This document shows positions 1 through 9,081 of a stretch of DNA of 64,000 nt, piece after piece. Source of the DNA: Diplonema japonicum (lineage: Eukaryota; Euglenozoa; Diplonemea; Diplonemida; Diplonemidae); the NCBI GenBank assembly GCA_964019335.1, contig OZ025712.1:1-64000 (forward strand), given 5' to 3'. Below the pieces are notes generated by a model. The model worked only from the letters and a program-made list of their open reading frames with translations. It was not told the origin of the DNA and did not search any database. Within the stretch, counting starts at the first letter, position 1. Every line of letters begins with the position of its first letter. The position numbers and the translations under genes are program-made.

Positions 1-186
1 GCCACCACGTGGGCTGAACCTTCCCTTCGGTGCTCCGTTCCCCCTTCCTGGGACAGCCGACCTGGCTGATTACATTCGGGGCGGTCCCCTCGAGGCTGAA
101 CGCAGGGGCGTTCTCTTGCTGCGCCCTGCGCCCTCCCGGCCTTCCCTGTGGCTGCCTCCCGGGAGGTTGTTTCTTGGCCCATTTGC

Positions 187-194
187 GTGTGAGT

Positions 195-225
<31 letters not shown>

Positions 226-226
226 G
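187..226. repeat. (GT)n followed by an 18-base G-run
   Basis: A GT dinucleotide tract runs directly into a G homopolymer, just beyond the RNase H stop codon. On the element's strand this reads C-run then (CA)n. It may be the 3' microsatellite tail of the retrotransposon or a repeat inside its 3' UTR. The remaining bases 1-186 are GC-rich and hold no gene I can support. Confidence 0.8.
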
Positions 227-244
227 TCTATAATGGGCTCACGA

Positions 245-1903
245 TCACCCTTGTGCTGCGTCGGCCGGGGGGAAGATCCCACACTCAGACCATGATAAGA
301 GCCCGGAGGCCTCGATGAAGGCGCAGACCTCGGCGGAGTGCTTGGAAAGCAGCGCGCGGAGCGGCAGCCCAGTGTCGTAGAAGGACTTAGCTGTGGGAGC
401 CAGAGAATGACAGCCCTTCAGCAGGTGATCAGCGTCGAGCGGTGATTGAACGTTGCAGGCGGGGCAGGTGAGGTGATGACTCCCCTCAGCCCTCAGGGGT
501 CCCTTGAGCTGGAGATACCCCCTCATCAAAGGCGTGTGTCCGGTCCGGAGCCGAATGATCAGGACCTCATCCCTCCTACTGAGTGGTGGGAGAGAGAGAC
601 ATTCGCCACCGGTGACGAGGCGGTGGTGGCCGGGGGAGTCGCTGTTGTATCTCGCACGCGACCTTCCTCTCAGCCACGCTTTTATGGCCGCCTTGCTGGA
701 GCGGTAGCTAACCCCGCAAGGCGACTTCGACAGCCCGTCCCTGGCCGCTCCGTCGGCGAGCTCGTTCCCCGTCACACCGCAGTGGGAGGGGATGTACCAG
801 AAGTGCACATCACCAGAGCGTTTGGCCCTGAGCCAGGAAGCGGCATCCCAGATCCGTCTGTCCGTGGACTCCCTCTGCTGTCCGGGGCCTCCAGCGAGCC
901 TCCGCAGCATCGTCTGTGAGTCGGTCAGCAGGTAGAGAGGGCGGCCCCTCAGGTTCACGACCGTTTTGTACACCTCCGCAGCCTCCTTCAACCCCATCAG
1001 GATAGCGGTGCCCTCGGCGCACATGGGTGTGGAGACCATGCCGGCCCCGTGAGAGGTGGTAAGGGTGAGGTCCATGTCGGGGACTCTGAGGGCAACCCCA
1101 GCTCCCCCTCTCCCCCTTATCACCGAGCCGTCCGTGTACACTACCAGAGCGCCGCTTGGGATCTCGTCCAGCTTTTCCGCAGCCGCTGCCGCCCTCACAT
1201 CGTCGGGGAGTGTCCTCCCGGTGTCGGTGGCGTAGGGATCGACGTGGATGCCTTCCGCCCAGGGGGGGGCTCTCGTATCAGGCCCTAGCGGTAGGGAAGC
1301 AACCGCACTCAGCCCAGAACTCCTCGTCGCCTTCAGCGCTCCCAAGGCCCATCCTGCGGTAGCTGCACCCCTGACCACCCTGTTCACCGGGGTTCCCACC
1401 CACCTCAGTGCCCTCTGCAGTAGAATGGCAGAAGCAGCGTCGGCCATCAGGTCGAGCGGGCGCAAGCGGGCCTCACACAGTACAGCCGAGGTGGAGGTGT
1501 TCTTGACGCACCCCGTGATTCGTCGGGCTGCCTCATCGTGCCTCATGCACAGTGCCTTCCTGTCTTGAGCAGACATCAGTGCGAAGAAGATGCCAATCGA
1601 GTAGGTGAACACCGGTAGGACGTAGGCCAGGTACAAGGACCTGAGTGATGCTGCGGAACTGCCCCAGGACGAGCCGGAGAGGAGCCGCAGTATGCGAATT
1701 CGTTTGTCGTATCTCTCGATGATGTCGCGGGCATGGGCACCGAAAGACAAGTCAGCGTCAAGGATGACCCCTAGATACTTGGCCCTATCACGCCTCGCGA
1801 CGGGGACGGCCGTGGAGAATTCATACACCAGCCCTTTGGAGACGAGTGCAGAGACGTCGCGTCGTGTCGTGGCCGTGCGGTTAACGGACAGGAGCCTCCT
1901 CCC
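245..1903 (-). CDS. Retrotransposon ORF2, 3' part: RT thumb/connection, RNase H and zinc knuckle
   Basis: This frame begins in the RT thumb region (motif KYLGVILD, usual just after the YADD palm) and continues without a stop to TGA at 245. A RNase H domain follows, with the first Asp in VVYTDGS, a second acidic site in LLTDSQT, and a C-terminal IPSHCGVTGNELAD motif holding the His and last Asp. The C-terminus has C-x2-C...H-x4-C spacing (CPAC...HLLKGC), as in I/Jockey/Ingi elements. It is the continuation of the polyprotein at 1881-4187 but in another frame; the switch falls between about 1881 and 2000, near a run of five G. All catalytic residues look intact, so the frameshift is probably recent, or is a recoding site. 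Confidence 0.8.
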   Translation of the reverse strand, partial: GRRLLSVNRTATTRRDVSALVSKGLVYEFSTAVPVARRDRAKYLGVILDADLSFGAHARDIIERYDKRIRILRLLSGSSWGSSAASLRSLYLAYVLPVFTYSIGIFFALMSAQDRKALCMRHDEAARRITGCVKNTSTSAVLCEARLRPLDLMADAASAILLQRALRWVGTPVNRVVRGAATAGWALGALKATRSSGLSAVASLPLGPDTRAPPWAEGIHVDPYATDTGRTLPDDVRAAAAAEKLDEIPSGALVVYTDGSVIRGRGGAGVALRVPDMDLTLTTSHGAGMVSTPMCAEGTAILMGLKEAAEVYKTVVNLRGRPLYLLTDSQTMLRRLAGGPGQQRESTDRRIWDAASWLRAKRSGDVHFWYIPSHCGVTGNELADGAARDGLSKSPCGVSYRSSKAAIKAWLRGRSRARYNSDSPGHHRLVTGGECLSLPPLSRRDEVLIIRLRTGHTPLMRGYLQLKGPLRAEGSHHLTCPACNVQSPLDADHLLKGCHSLAPTAKSFYDTGLPLRALLSKHSAEVCAFIEASGLLSWSECGIFPPADAAQG

Positions 1904-4187
1904 GATCAGGTCCCCCGGCGATGAGTCGGCCCTTGAGCTCCAGCGGCTGGAATTCGAAGCCCGGATGCGTCGCCCCGGTCGAGGGGAAGTAGACGTGGAA
2001 GTCGTACGGTTCGCATTTGGGGGTGGGGACGTACAGCGTCTTCTCCCTGCTCAACTGCATCCCCCATCGTGTACACCAGTCTTCGACTGCACCCACTACC
2101 GCCGTGGCCCTGGCCTCGAGCTCAGTCCTTGTTGTGGCAGAGACTACTACCGCGACGTCGTCCGCGTAGATCGTGGAGAGCCCAGCCAGACCCTCAAGTT
2201 CCCTCGCTAGGTCGTCCACGAAGATGGTGAACAGCACTGGACCGAGTACAGAACCTTGAGGCACGCCACTCTTGATTTTGTAAGGGGTCCCCTTGACACC
2301 CTCCACGACTACCCTCGCTGTTCTGGACGTTAGGAAGGAGGAAACCCACCTGGTGTAGGCCGTGGGGAAGCGCTTCTGAGACATCTTCCGAATGAGTGCC
2401 TCGTGGTTGACCCTGTCGAACGCCTTTGAGAAGTCAAAGAGTATGGTGAGGCATGCCTCCTTAACTTCGGCGTTCCTTTTTATCGTCACATGCTGCACGA
2501 TGGCGGCAACCTGCTCCTCGGTGGACCTCCCTTTCCTGAAGCCAGCCTGGGCGGGGTGAAGTCCCTCTACCATCGTTGTCGGGGAGTCAAGTAGATACGT
2601 CACGCGGGCCTCGACCATCCTTTCCATGAGCTTGCCGAGGCAGCTCGTCAGGCTGATGGGGCGGTAGGACTCAATCTTCGTGGGGTCTTTGCCCGGCTTC
2701 GGGATCGGGACGACTAGTGCCAGTTTCCACGTGTCCGGAACTTGCCCGCTCGCCCAGGAGAGATTGAACAGCTGTAGAACGATTCTCAGGGATTCCCTAC
2801 CCAGACGCATCAGCATCACGTTGAAGACTCCATCGTCGCCTGCAGCACTCTTCGTTCTCGTCCTGAGCAGTTGTCTCAGCAGTTCGTCCATCGTGAAGTA
2901 GCCCGTTCCGCCCTCGTAGGGTTCCTGCGTCTGTCCTGTTGTGTCGAGACCAGGGACAGTGTCGTCTCCGCAGATCGTCTCGTAGTAGCGTCCGAGACGA
3001 TCGGCCCTAGCCTTGTTGCCTGTGAGAAGAGCGTCGCCGTGTTGAAGGGGGGGCATCGGTGGCCTCCATGACCTGCCGTCGAGCTCCTTGACTGCCTTGA
3101 ATGCCGCAGGCAAGTTCTTGGAGGAGCTGAACTTGGAGCAGAGGCTCCTCCATGACTTCTCTTTGGATGCCTTCACCGTCTCGTTGACTGCATTGTTGAG
3201 CCCAGCGAGCCCTGCGTGATCTTCGGATTCCCCCCTGAGGATGGCGTCTCTGAGAGTGTCCCTTTCTTCAAAGGCCGTGTCCAGTTCGCTGTTCCACCAT
3301 GGCTTCCTCTCGGTGAAACACCCGTGCCGAGGTATGTGCCTTGTTGCGGCTTCGCTCAGGGCTTCTTGGATCCTCTTGGCGAAGGTCGTGACCTGTTTGC
3401 AACCGTCCAGCCCTCGAAGTCTCCCGTCTACAAAGTTCTGGAACGCTTCCCAGTCTGCCTTCCGGTAGTTGTACAACTCAGGCGCGTATGCTCTCCTAGT
3501 CGGCCTCAGTAGGGGGACCTCGAATTGAAGGGGTGTGTGGTCAGAGACCCAGGAACCCAAGTGGCAAGGCGTCCTGGGTTCCCATTTATCCTTGCTGAGG
3601 ATCAGGTCAAGGACAGACCTGCTCCCTCCTCTCGTCCACGTGTGGCGGTCCGGTCTGTTCCATAGCACGAAGTTCTTGTTCTCCATCCATTCCCATACGG
3701 TCCAGCCCCTGTCGTTAGCTTTCGCAGCATGGTCCCAGCTTGAGTGGTGGGCGTTGAAGTCACCGCAGGCGATGTAGTCGTCTTCTTGGGGAAGGTCGGC
3801 CAGCTGGAGGGTCTGACCGCCTCTGGGCGGCAGGTAGAAGTTGCAGATGACCGCTTTGGAACTGTCACACCTGATTTCGACATCGAGCCTTTCCACGTCT
3901 TCGGAGACAACACAAACCACCTCGCGAGCCTGAAGGTCCTTCTTGACCAGGGTGACAAGTCCACCTCCCCTCCCACTGCCAGCCTGGGCGGTTCGGTCCT
4001 TCCTGAAGACTTGGTACCCCAGAGCCCGGAATTCGTCAGCTTGCACCAGCTTCGTTTCCTGAATGGCGATGACGTCCAGTTCCCTCTTTCTCGCTTGGTG
4101 AAGCAGCGTCGTCGTTTTGGCACCCCTTATCGAGTTACAGTTCCACGTGACAACTCGGAGGGGGCGAAGGGACCCCACAGGGCCCAT
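1881..4187 (-). CDS. Retrotransposon ORF2, 5' part: AP endonuclease and reverse transcriptase
   Basis: ATG at 4187 sits two bases after the ORF1 stop (TAG-CC-ATG), suggesting termination-reinitiation. The N-terminus is an exonuclease/endonuclease/phosphatase fold: VVTWNCNS, IQETKL, GDFNAHHSSWD and SDHTPL carry the metal and catalytic residues that nick target DNA. The RT domain follows with YRPISLTS, the GFRKGRS motif, FSKAFDRVNH, GVPQGSVLGP and the catalytic YADD. The frame ends at 1881 shortly after the palm, before the thumb motif that appears in the next frame (245-1903). The enzyme would carry out target-primed reverse transcription in the nucleus. Confidence 0.85.
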   Translation of the reverse strand: MGPVGSLRPLRVVTWNCNSIRGAKTTTLLHQARKRELDVIAIQETKLVQADEFRALGYQVFRKDRTAQAGSGRGGGLVTLVKKDLQAREVVCVVSEDVERLDVEIRCDSSKAVICNFYLPPRGGQTLQLADLPQEDDYIACGDFNAHHSSWDHAAKANDRGWTVWEWMENKNFVLWNRPDRHTWTRGGSRSVLDLILSKDKWEPRTPCHLGSWVSDHTPLQFEVPLLRPTRRAYAPELYNYRKADWEAFQNFVDGRLRGLDGCKQVTTFAKRIQEALSEAATRHIPRHGCFTERKPWWNSELDTAFEERDTLRDAILRGESEDHAGLAGLNNAVNETVKASKEKSWRSLCSKFSSSKNLPAAFKAVKELDGRSWRPPMPPLQHGDALLTGNKARADRLGRYYETICGDDTVPGLDTTGQTQEPYEGGTGYFTMDELLRQLLRTRTKSAAGDDGVFNVMLMRLGRESLRIVLQLFNLSWASGQVPDTWKLALVVPIPKPGKDPTKIESYRPISLTSCLGKLMERMVEARVTYLLDSPTTMVEGLHPAQAGFRKGRSTEEQVAAIVQHVTIKRNAEVKEACLTILFDFSKAFDRVNHEALIRKMSQKRFPTAYTRWVSSFLTSRTARVVVEGVKGTPYKIKSGVPQGSVLGPVLFTIFVDDLARELEGLAGLSTIYADDVAVVVSATTRTELEARATAVVGAVEDWCTRWGMQLSREKTLYVPTPKCEPYDFHVYFPSTGATHPGFEFQPLELKGRLIAGGPDREEAPVR

Positions 4188-4189
4188 GG

Positions 4190-5512
4190 CTAACACCTTT
4201 TGGGGACAGCGACCAGGCGCCGTTTCTTCTTCCCCGAGGGCGTCTTTGGTGAGCCTGGGGGCTTAGCGCTTGTCTGTTTGGACTCCGACGGGCCCCCCTT
4301 CAGCAGCATCGCGAGAACCTGCCTCACGACCTCCTCCACGAACTCCGCACTGAATTCGGAGGTCGGGTTCTCCCGCTTGGTCCCGGAGGGGGCGCTGCCC
4401 CTTGCCTTGCTGCCCGTGGTCTTCTTCTTTCCCTTCGGGTCGGGTGTGGAGGGTGCGTTCCTGACCACCTCGGCAGCTGTCCTTCCTTTGGTAGGGGGAG
4501 TGGTCTGGTGGGCCTCCTGCTGTTCCTTCTTCTTCTCGGGATGTGCCTTCTCCTTCTTCGGGAGGGTCCGGACAAAGGCCTCCGGGAAGCTGCCTTTAGC
4601 GTGGCACCTCAGGAGCCTGTCCCCGTATTGGAAGATCGGGAACGGCGGGGGCTCTGAGGCGACAACCTGCAGGAACATGACCTTTTTGCCGTCGACCCTG
4701 GCGTACCTCCTGCCCACCACCCTGGCATTCCAGCCCATGTCCTTCGGGATCACGTCCGCTTCCTCCTGGTAGACGTGGCCGGGGACACCCTCCAAGACGT
4801 ACTTCTGGGACATCGTCACATCGATGTCGCATGAAGCGAGTGCCTCTTGGAGTTCGGCTGTGTCACCGGAGGCGCACCTGATCGCCCACCCTCCCTTGAC
4901 CGACATGACACCTAGGGCGGGTCCACCAGCCTTGAGCGCCATCTGGAACGCCTCGCCGATGGTGGATGCCGGAACAGGAACCGCCTCGGTCGGAAGCGTG
5001 TGCCTTGGGACCTCGATCAGGTAGCCATCCCCAGACTTGCGGAGGAGTGCGTGGAGGCTGGTCGTCCGCACCCTCATGCCGACCTTGTGCGAGAGGGTGT
5101 TGGGGCCCCTTCTGCTCAGAGGTACAGGGGCGTCTCGGCTGGGGAACACGGCTGTTTCCTTCAGGCCTGTTTCGACCTTCCTCCCGTGAGCGAGAGCCGT
5201 CTTCCTCGCCTCGTCCATTGAGTCAGCCTTGACCCTCATGTAGAGGACGGCCTCGGTGGCTGCTGTCGCTTGTACCGCCTTTGGGGCTGCATACTTCGGG
5301 GGGGAGGAACCGTTGCCTGTCAGTTCGACAAGGTGCAGGGTTTTGATACCTTGCTTTGTGAACAAGGTGGCGGACGACGACCCGGCGAACGCCTTCATGG
5401 AGAGCACGGTCCAAGACCCGTGTGCGGCGGTGTGGTATTTGAGGAAGACCTCGGGATTCGTCGTGAGGATGACGCCTCGGGTTTTGCCCTCCGTCTTCGA
5501 CGGGTGGACCAC
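4190..5512 (-). CDS. Retrotransposon ORF1, 3' part (nucleic-acid-binding protein)
   Basis: About 440 residues ending at TAG 4190-4192. The C-terminal third is rich in Lys, Pro, Ser and Thr (KKEKAHPEKKKEQQEAH and similar), suiting RNA binding. No canonical CCHC gag knuckle or RRM is obvious to me. The upstream ORF1 segment at 5395-6312 overlaps it in another frame, and no ATG begins this part convincingly, so it is best read as the continuation of one ORF1 protein after a frameshift. Assignment rests on position ahead of ORF2 and composition. Confidence 0.6.
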   Translation of the reverse strand: MVHPSKTEGKTRGVILTTNPEVFLKYHTAAHGSWTVLSMKAFAGSSSATLFTKQGIKTLHLVELTGNGSSPPKYAAPKAVQATAATEAVLYMRVKADSMDEARKTALAHGRKVETGLKETAVFPSRDAPVPLSRRGPNTLSHKVGMRVRTTSLHALLRKSGDGYLIEVPRHTLPTEAVPVPASTIGEAFQMALKAGGPALGVMSVKGGWAIRCASGDTAELQEALASCDIDVTMSQKYVLEGVPGHVYQEEADVIPKDMGWNARVVGRRYARVDGKKVMFLQVVASEPPPFPIFQYGDRLLRCHAKGSFPEAFVRTLPKKEKAHPEKKKEQQEAHQTTPPTKGRTAAEVVRNAPSTPDPKGKKKTTGSKARGSAPSGTKRENPTSEFSAEFVEEVVRQVLAMLLKGGPSESKQTSAKPPGSPKTPSGKKKRRLVAVPKRC

Positions 5513-6312
5513 TTCTCCGTCCCAGAGCTCAGGAACCAGCGTGATTCGCTTCTCCTCCCAGGGGCTGTAGCAGCGTTGTCGGCCTTTGTGGAGGCGGTGT
5601 TGTTGGCCGCAGAGGCGGCGGTGTTGTTATGGGCCGCAGAGGCGGCGGTGTTGTCATGGGCCGCAGAGGCGGTGGTGTTATGGGCCGAAGAGACGGCGGC
5701 GTCGCTGGCCACAGATGTGGCGGTGGCCGCAGAAGCGGCGGCGTTGTTGGCCACAGATGTGGCGGTGTTGTTGGCCACAGATGTGGCGGTGTTGTTGGCC
5801 ACAGGAGCTGTGGTGTTACGGTCCGCTGAGGCGGCTGCTTTGTAGGCCGCGTGGACGGCGGCGTAGTTGTCCGCGGAGGCGGCGGCTTCGGTCCTGTCGT
5901 CTGGGAGCGGGACCTTCGTGGCCTCAAGCGTGGACGCGTCGTAGGCCTGCATGAGGTTCTTAGCCTCCCTCGACTTCGGTGCCTTGTCCCTCTTCTCCCT
6001 CTTCACGGGTGAGGGGGTGCCGGCCGCCTTGCACTCGGTGCAGAAGAAGGCGCCGCACTCCAGGCACGTCCACCTCTTCCCCGTCCCCGTCGTCGGCACG
6101 CCACAGCCCAGGCAGGACCCCGAGGTCTGCCTCCTCTTCGCCAGCTGCCCGTGCTCGCAGCTCATCACGTGACCGAGATCACCCTCGGTCGCGCGTTCGT
6201 CGTCCCTGTCCCGGCCACGTCTTCCGTCCCTCTCTCTCACCCTCTCCTCGCCCTTGTCCCTCTCTCTGTCCTTCCCCCTGTCCTTTTCTCTGTCTCTGTC
6301 TCTGATACTCAT
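5395..6312 (-). CDS. Retrotransposon ORF1, 5' part: Arg/Asp-repeat N-terminus and Cys-rich zinc-binding region
   Basis: ATG at 6312 follows directly after a 35-base A-run. The first about 45 residues are a charged repeat (RDREKDRGKDRERD...), like RD/RE-rich RNA-binding tails. Next is a Cys/His-rich segment (CEHG...CLGCG...WTCLECGAFFCTEC) that should bind zinc. An Ala/Asn/Thr low-complexity region follows, encoded by tandem repeats at 5585-5830. The frame is lost between about 5395 and 5530, where the frame of 4190-5512 takes over. The ORF precedes ORF2, as expected for a LINE ORF1 ribonucleoprotein component. Confidence 0.6.
   Translation of the reverse strand: MSIRDRDREKDRGKDRERDKGEERVRERDGRRGRDRDDERATEGDLGHVMSCEHGQLAKRRQTSGSCLGCGVPTTGTGKRWTCLECGAFFCTECKAAGTPSPVKREKRDKAPKSREAKNLMQAYDASTLEATKVPLPDDRTEAAASADNYAAVHAAYKAAASADRNTTAPVANNTATSVANNTATSVANNAAASAATATSVASDAAVSSAHNTTASAAHDNTAASAAHNNTAASAANNTASTKADNAATAPGRRSESRWFLSSGTEKWSTRRRRRAKPEASSSRRIPRSSSNTTPPHTGLGPCSP
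5585..5830. repeat. Coding minisatellite within ORF1
   Basis: Tandem GC-rich units of roughly 24-30 bases. Units beginning GGCCGCAGAGGCGG recur at 5605-5690, and 24-base units containing GGCCACAGATGTGGCGG recur at about 5735-5800. They encode runs of Ala, Asn and Thr in ORF1. Unit-number change here would alter ORF1 length and could produce frame loss. Confidence 0.75.

Positions 6313-6313
<1 letters not shown>

Positions 6314-6348
<35 letters not shown>
6314..6348 (-). repeat. 35-base A-run directly upstream of the ORF1 ATG
   Basis: Uninterrupted T on the plus strand (A on the coding strand), one base away from the ORF1 start codon. It may mark the 5' junction of the element. Similar A-runs precede the ATG of several host genes (Rab2, profilins), so an element or host leader role is also possible. 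Confidence 0.8.
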
Positions 6349-6350
<2 letters not shown>

Positions 6351-6440
6351 GCTTTACGGTTCTCTTAGGTGCGAACTACATATTGTATCAATTTCACGAA
6401 CGTGTTACATGGAACAACGTTGCTGGACCATGGAAACATT

Positions 6441-6446
6441 AAAAAA
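6441..6446 (-). terminator. RNA polymerase III terminator (T6) of tRNA-Ala
   Basis: On the minus strand the discriminator base A is followed by C and then six T, the usual Pol III stop signal. Confidence 0.75.
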
Positions 6447-6447
6447 G

Positions 6448-6520
6448 TGGAGATGGAGGGCATCGATCCCTCTACCTCTCGCATGCTGAGCGAGCGCTCT
6501 ACCATTTGAGCTACACCCCC
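6448..6520 (-). tRNA. tRNA-Ala (anticodon AGC)
   Basis: A 73-nt cloverleaf folds fully: acceptor GGGGGTG with CATCTCC, a D-arm with the GCTC/GAGC stem, anticodon stem CTCGC/GCGAG around loop TCAGCAT (anticodon AGC), T-stem GAGGG/CCCTC and discriminator A. Acceptor pair 3-70 is G-U, the identity element for alanyl-tRNA synthetase. The internal A box (TAGCTCAAATGG) matches consensus. The T-loop begins with A where T54 is usual, a small deviation in the B box. There is no intron and no encoded CCA. The gene lies 105 nt beyond the MCM7 stop and upstream, in transcription, of the retrotransposon. Confidence 0.95.
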
Positions 6521-6625
6521 TTACGGTTTTTTTTTTCGGGATTTACCCCCGATCAGTTTCCGGCAAGAAAGTCGCAATAGAAAAGAGACATACAGGGCGG
6601 GGGAGGAGGAGGAGGCAAATACAAT

Positions 6626-9007
6626 TTAAATCCAGGTGACAGCAATTGGCACCCCTGCCTTGGTGCGTTCCACTTCAAACACGCAGCTCGCTTGGTAGCG
6701 CTGCAGACAGCTGTAGTTTTGGTGGTGATTGAAAACATTTGTATACCTCTCGAGGTGCTCGTTGTTTAACTTCTTCTTCAATAGTTTGTCACGCACTGCG
6801 GCAAGTTCAGTGCGGCCTGACTGGGTATAAGCACGGTCGGCCTGCAGCAGGTACGGATTGAACTTGAAGCATACCTTCAAGATTTCGAAGATTTGTGCCA
6901 CTGGTCCTTCTCTCTTGGTGCCATTGCCTTCCAGAACAGATTCCAAGATGCTCTCTTTCGACTTGCTCATCAGCCTGGCCGCTTCTCGCACGTCGTTCTC
7001 TGTCACGGTTGTTCCAAGCCTCAGCCTCGCAAGGGCCTGTGATATCCTCAGAATAGCCAACAAAGTCCTTGGGGTGGTGTACGTTGTGGCGTCAGTGCCC
7101 TGCTCTGAAGCGCGCATGTCGCAGTACAAGTTCTTTGTTCGGTGGTTTTATACATTGAGACATACTTGAATACTTGGGATAACGGACTCCTGTAGCACAG
7201 GATCCAGAGTCTTCATGTAACTAATGTACTGCCTCATAAACTCTTTAGTGAAGAAGGGATCTTTTGGGTACAGCCCGTAGTTTTCTGCATGCTTTTCACC
7301 TACGTTTCCCATGTGCACAGCTGTGACGTGCTTGGCAAGCAGTCTGTCCCTGTCGTCGTCGGGCTTATCCAGCATTAGCCACAGTACATCAAACCTGGAC
7401 AGAAGCGAAGCTGGGAGGTTGATGTTCTCAGTGGGTGATTTTTTTACTTTCCAGCGACCATATTTAGGGTTTGCAGCAGCCAGGATGGACGTCCTTGCAT
7501 TAAGCGTTGTGATGATACCACCTTTTGCGATGTTGATAGTCTGCTGCTCCATCACTTCGTGGATGGCTGTTCTGTCATTACTGTCCATCTTGTCAAATTC
7601 GTCAATGCAGCAGATGCCTTTGTCACTAATCACAAGAGCTCCACCCTCTAGCACAGCTTCTTTTGTGTGCTCGTCCATGCTCACAGATGCCGTCAAACCA
7701 ACACCTGAGGAACCCTTGCCTGTGGTGAACACGGAACGGGGACACAGATTAGCAACCCATCTCAGCAACTGCGACTTTGCAACACCAGGATCTCCCATGA
7801 GGCATATGTTGAGGTCGCCTCTCAGATGCATGCCGTCGTCGCGTGTCAAGTTCACACCACCAGCCAACTGGCACGCAAGCACTTTCTTCACGTCCTCAAG
7901 TCCATAGATCTCAGGCGCGACAGACTTAACTAACTTGTCCACCATGCTGGCATCGTCCATCACACTGCGCACGAAGTGCACTTTGTCATAGGCATCTTTT
8001 GTAAGGATCTCGCCGTAGGCCTTCTTTTCAAGGTTCGTGTGCAACCCTCTGAAAAGGGTCCTCGTTGCCACTGAAGCCCGGAGAGCCGACGATCCCGTCT
8101 TGGGGTCAGGGAGCAGCACACCAGTGATGTTCACCGCAGCACCTGGGGGCACCGTTCCAACCATGGTACCTTCAAGGACAACCTTCATGCAACGCGGCAC
8201 GCACCCTTTGGGAACATGCTGCGGGAGCTCTTGAATGCGGAGTTCCTGATACTCAGTGAACTTGCTGGCACGCGACTCGAAAACAAGCTTACCTCTAGAA
8301 GCATTCGCTTTGCATATTGCAGATGGGCATAGGCCAAGAGGGCTGTACTTCATGCCCACTACTTCCTGATAGACACATTCATTGCACCTCTCACAGACGT
8401 AAGTGCTCACCAAGATCCTTGGTTTCTGCGGAGACACAGTAATGCACATCCCTGACAGCACAGTGAGTTTGCCTACACAGTCCGCCGTCAGCTGTCTCAC
8501 TTGCCTCTGGCGGTATCGTAGCTTCGTCGGATGGATTACAACACGGTACCTGCGGGTGAACTGGGACGGGATCGAACAGTCTCCAGAGCCTTCCTGTTGC
8601 GAACGCTCAGCATGCTGCTTTACAAGAAAGTCAAAGGCATCAGTCTCGTACGTCCCTTCAGACGGCTCTTCTGCCTCCTTCACTAACCTGTCTACAGCTC
8701 TGCTGATGTGCTCAATGTACGAGGTCGCACAGTTCTCGATTCTTGCAGCTAGGCCGCCAATTCTGTCGTGCTGCAAGTGCTTCTCACACTCCACCATGTC
8801 ATCAAGATGCAGCTCAAACATGTCCCGTTTCCTGCTTTTGATCTCTTTGATTTGATGCATGTATTTCTTCCCCGCAAGATCAGTGAACGTTTTCATGAAC
8901 TCTGCAACTGCTTCTTCATCTTCGACAAATCGATACTGAGCTTTGTACCCTGTGCTGGAGTTTGGAATCTTCTTCACAGGGCTAAAATCCTTTTGCTGTG
9001 CCGACAT
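6626..9007 (-). CDS. MCM7: DNA replication licensing factor MCM7
   Basis: About 782 residues in two exons (9007-7166 and 7132-6626) separated by a 33-nt GTATGT...AAAG intron with an in-frame stop. MCM7 is one of six subunits of the replicative helicase loaded at origins. Visible parts are an N-terminal domain, the zinc finger (CERCNEC...LCPSAIC), Walker A GDPGVAKS, Walker B CIDEFDKM, and the SRFD arginine finger. The C-terminal part (TPRTLLAILRISQALARLR and a winged-helix tail ending VTWI) matches MCM7 rather than MCM2-6. The length is close to the usual about 720 residues. The next gene upstream, a B-box protein, ends 74 nt before the ATG. Confidence 0.95.
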
Positions 9008-9081
9008 TTTTATTTTCCGTTTGTCGAATTCCTGTATATCGTGTATTTTACAGAAGCAGCTGAAAAGTAATAAATTGACTT

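Larger units (their letters stand above)
1..6349 (-). mobile_element. Non-LTR (LINE-type) retrotransposon, I/Ingi-like architecture, possibly frameshifted
   Basis: Minus-strand element with ORF1 (about 6312-4190) followed by ORF2 (4187-245) encoding AP-type endonuclease, reverse transcriptase, RNase H and a C-terminal CCHC-type motif. This order is typical of the I/Ingi group. Both ORFs are split between two overlapping frames, so the copy is either frameshifted or uses recoding. The 5' end lies near the long A-run (on the minus strand) at 6314-6348, about 100 nt downstream of the tRNA-Ala gene. The 3' end is uncertain: a C-run plus (CA)n tract (minus strand) follows the ORF2 stop and may be the element's tail, in which case bases 1-186 are flank. 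I saw no long terminal repeats and no target-site duplication. Confidence 0.85.

Noticed and set aside
446-919. Plus-strand ORF of 157 codons in the retrotransposon
   Set aside because: It is a shadow of the RNase H frame, with no recognisable domain.
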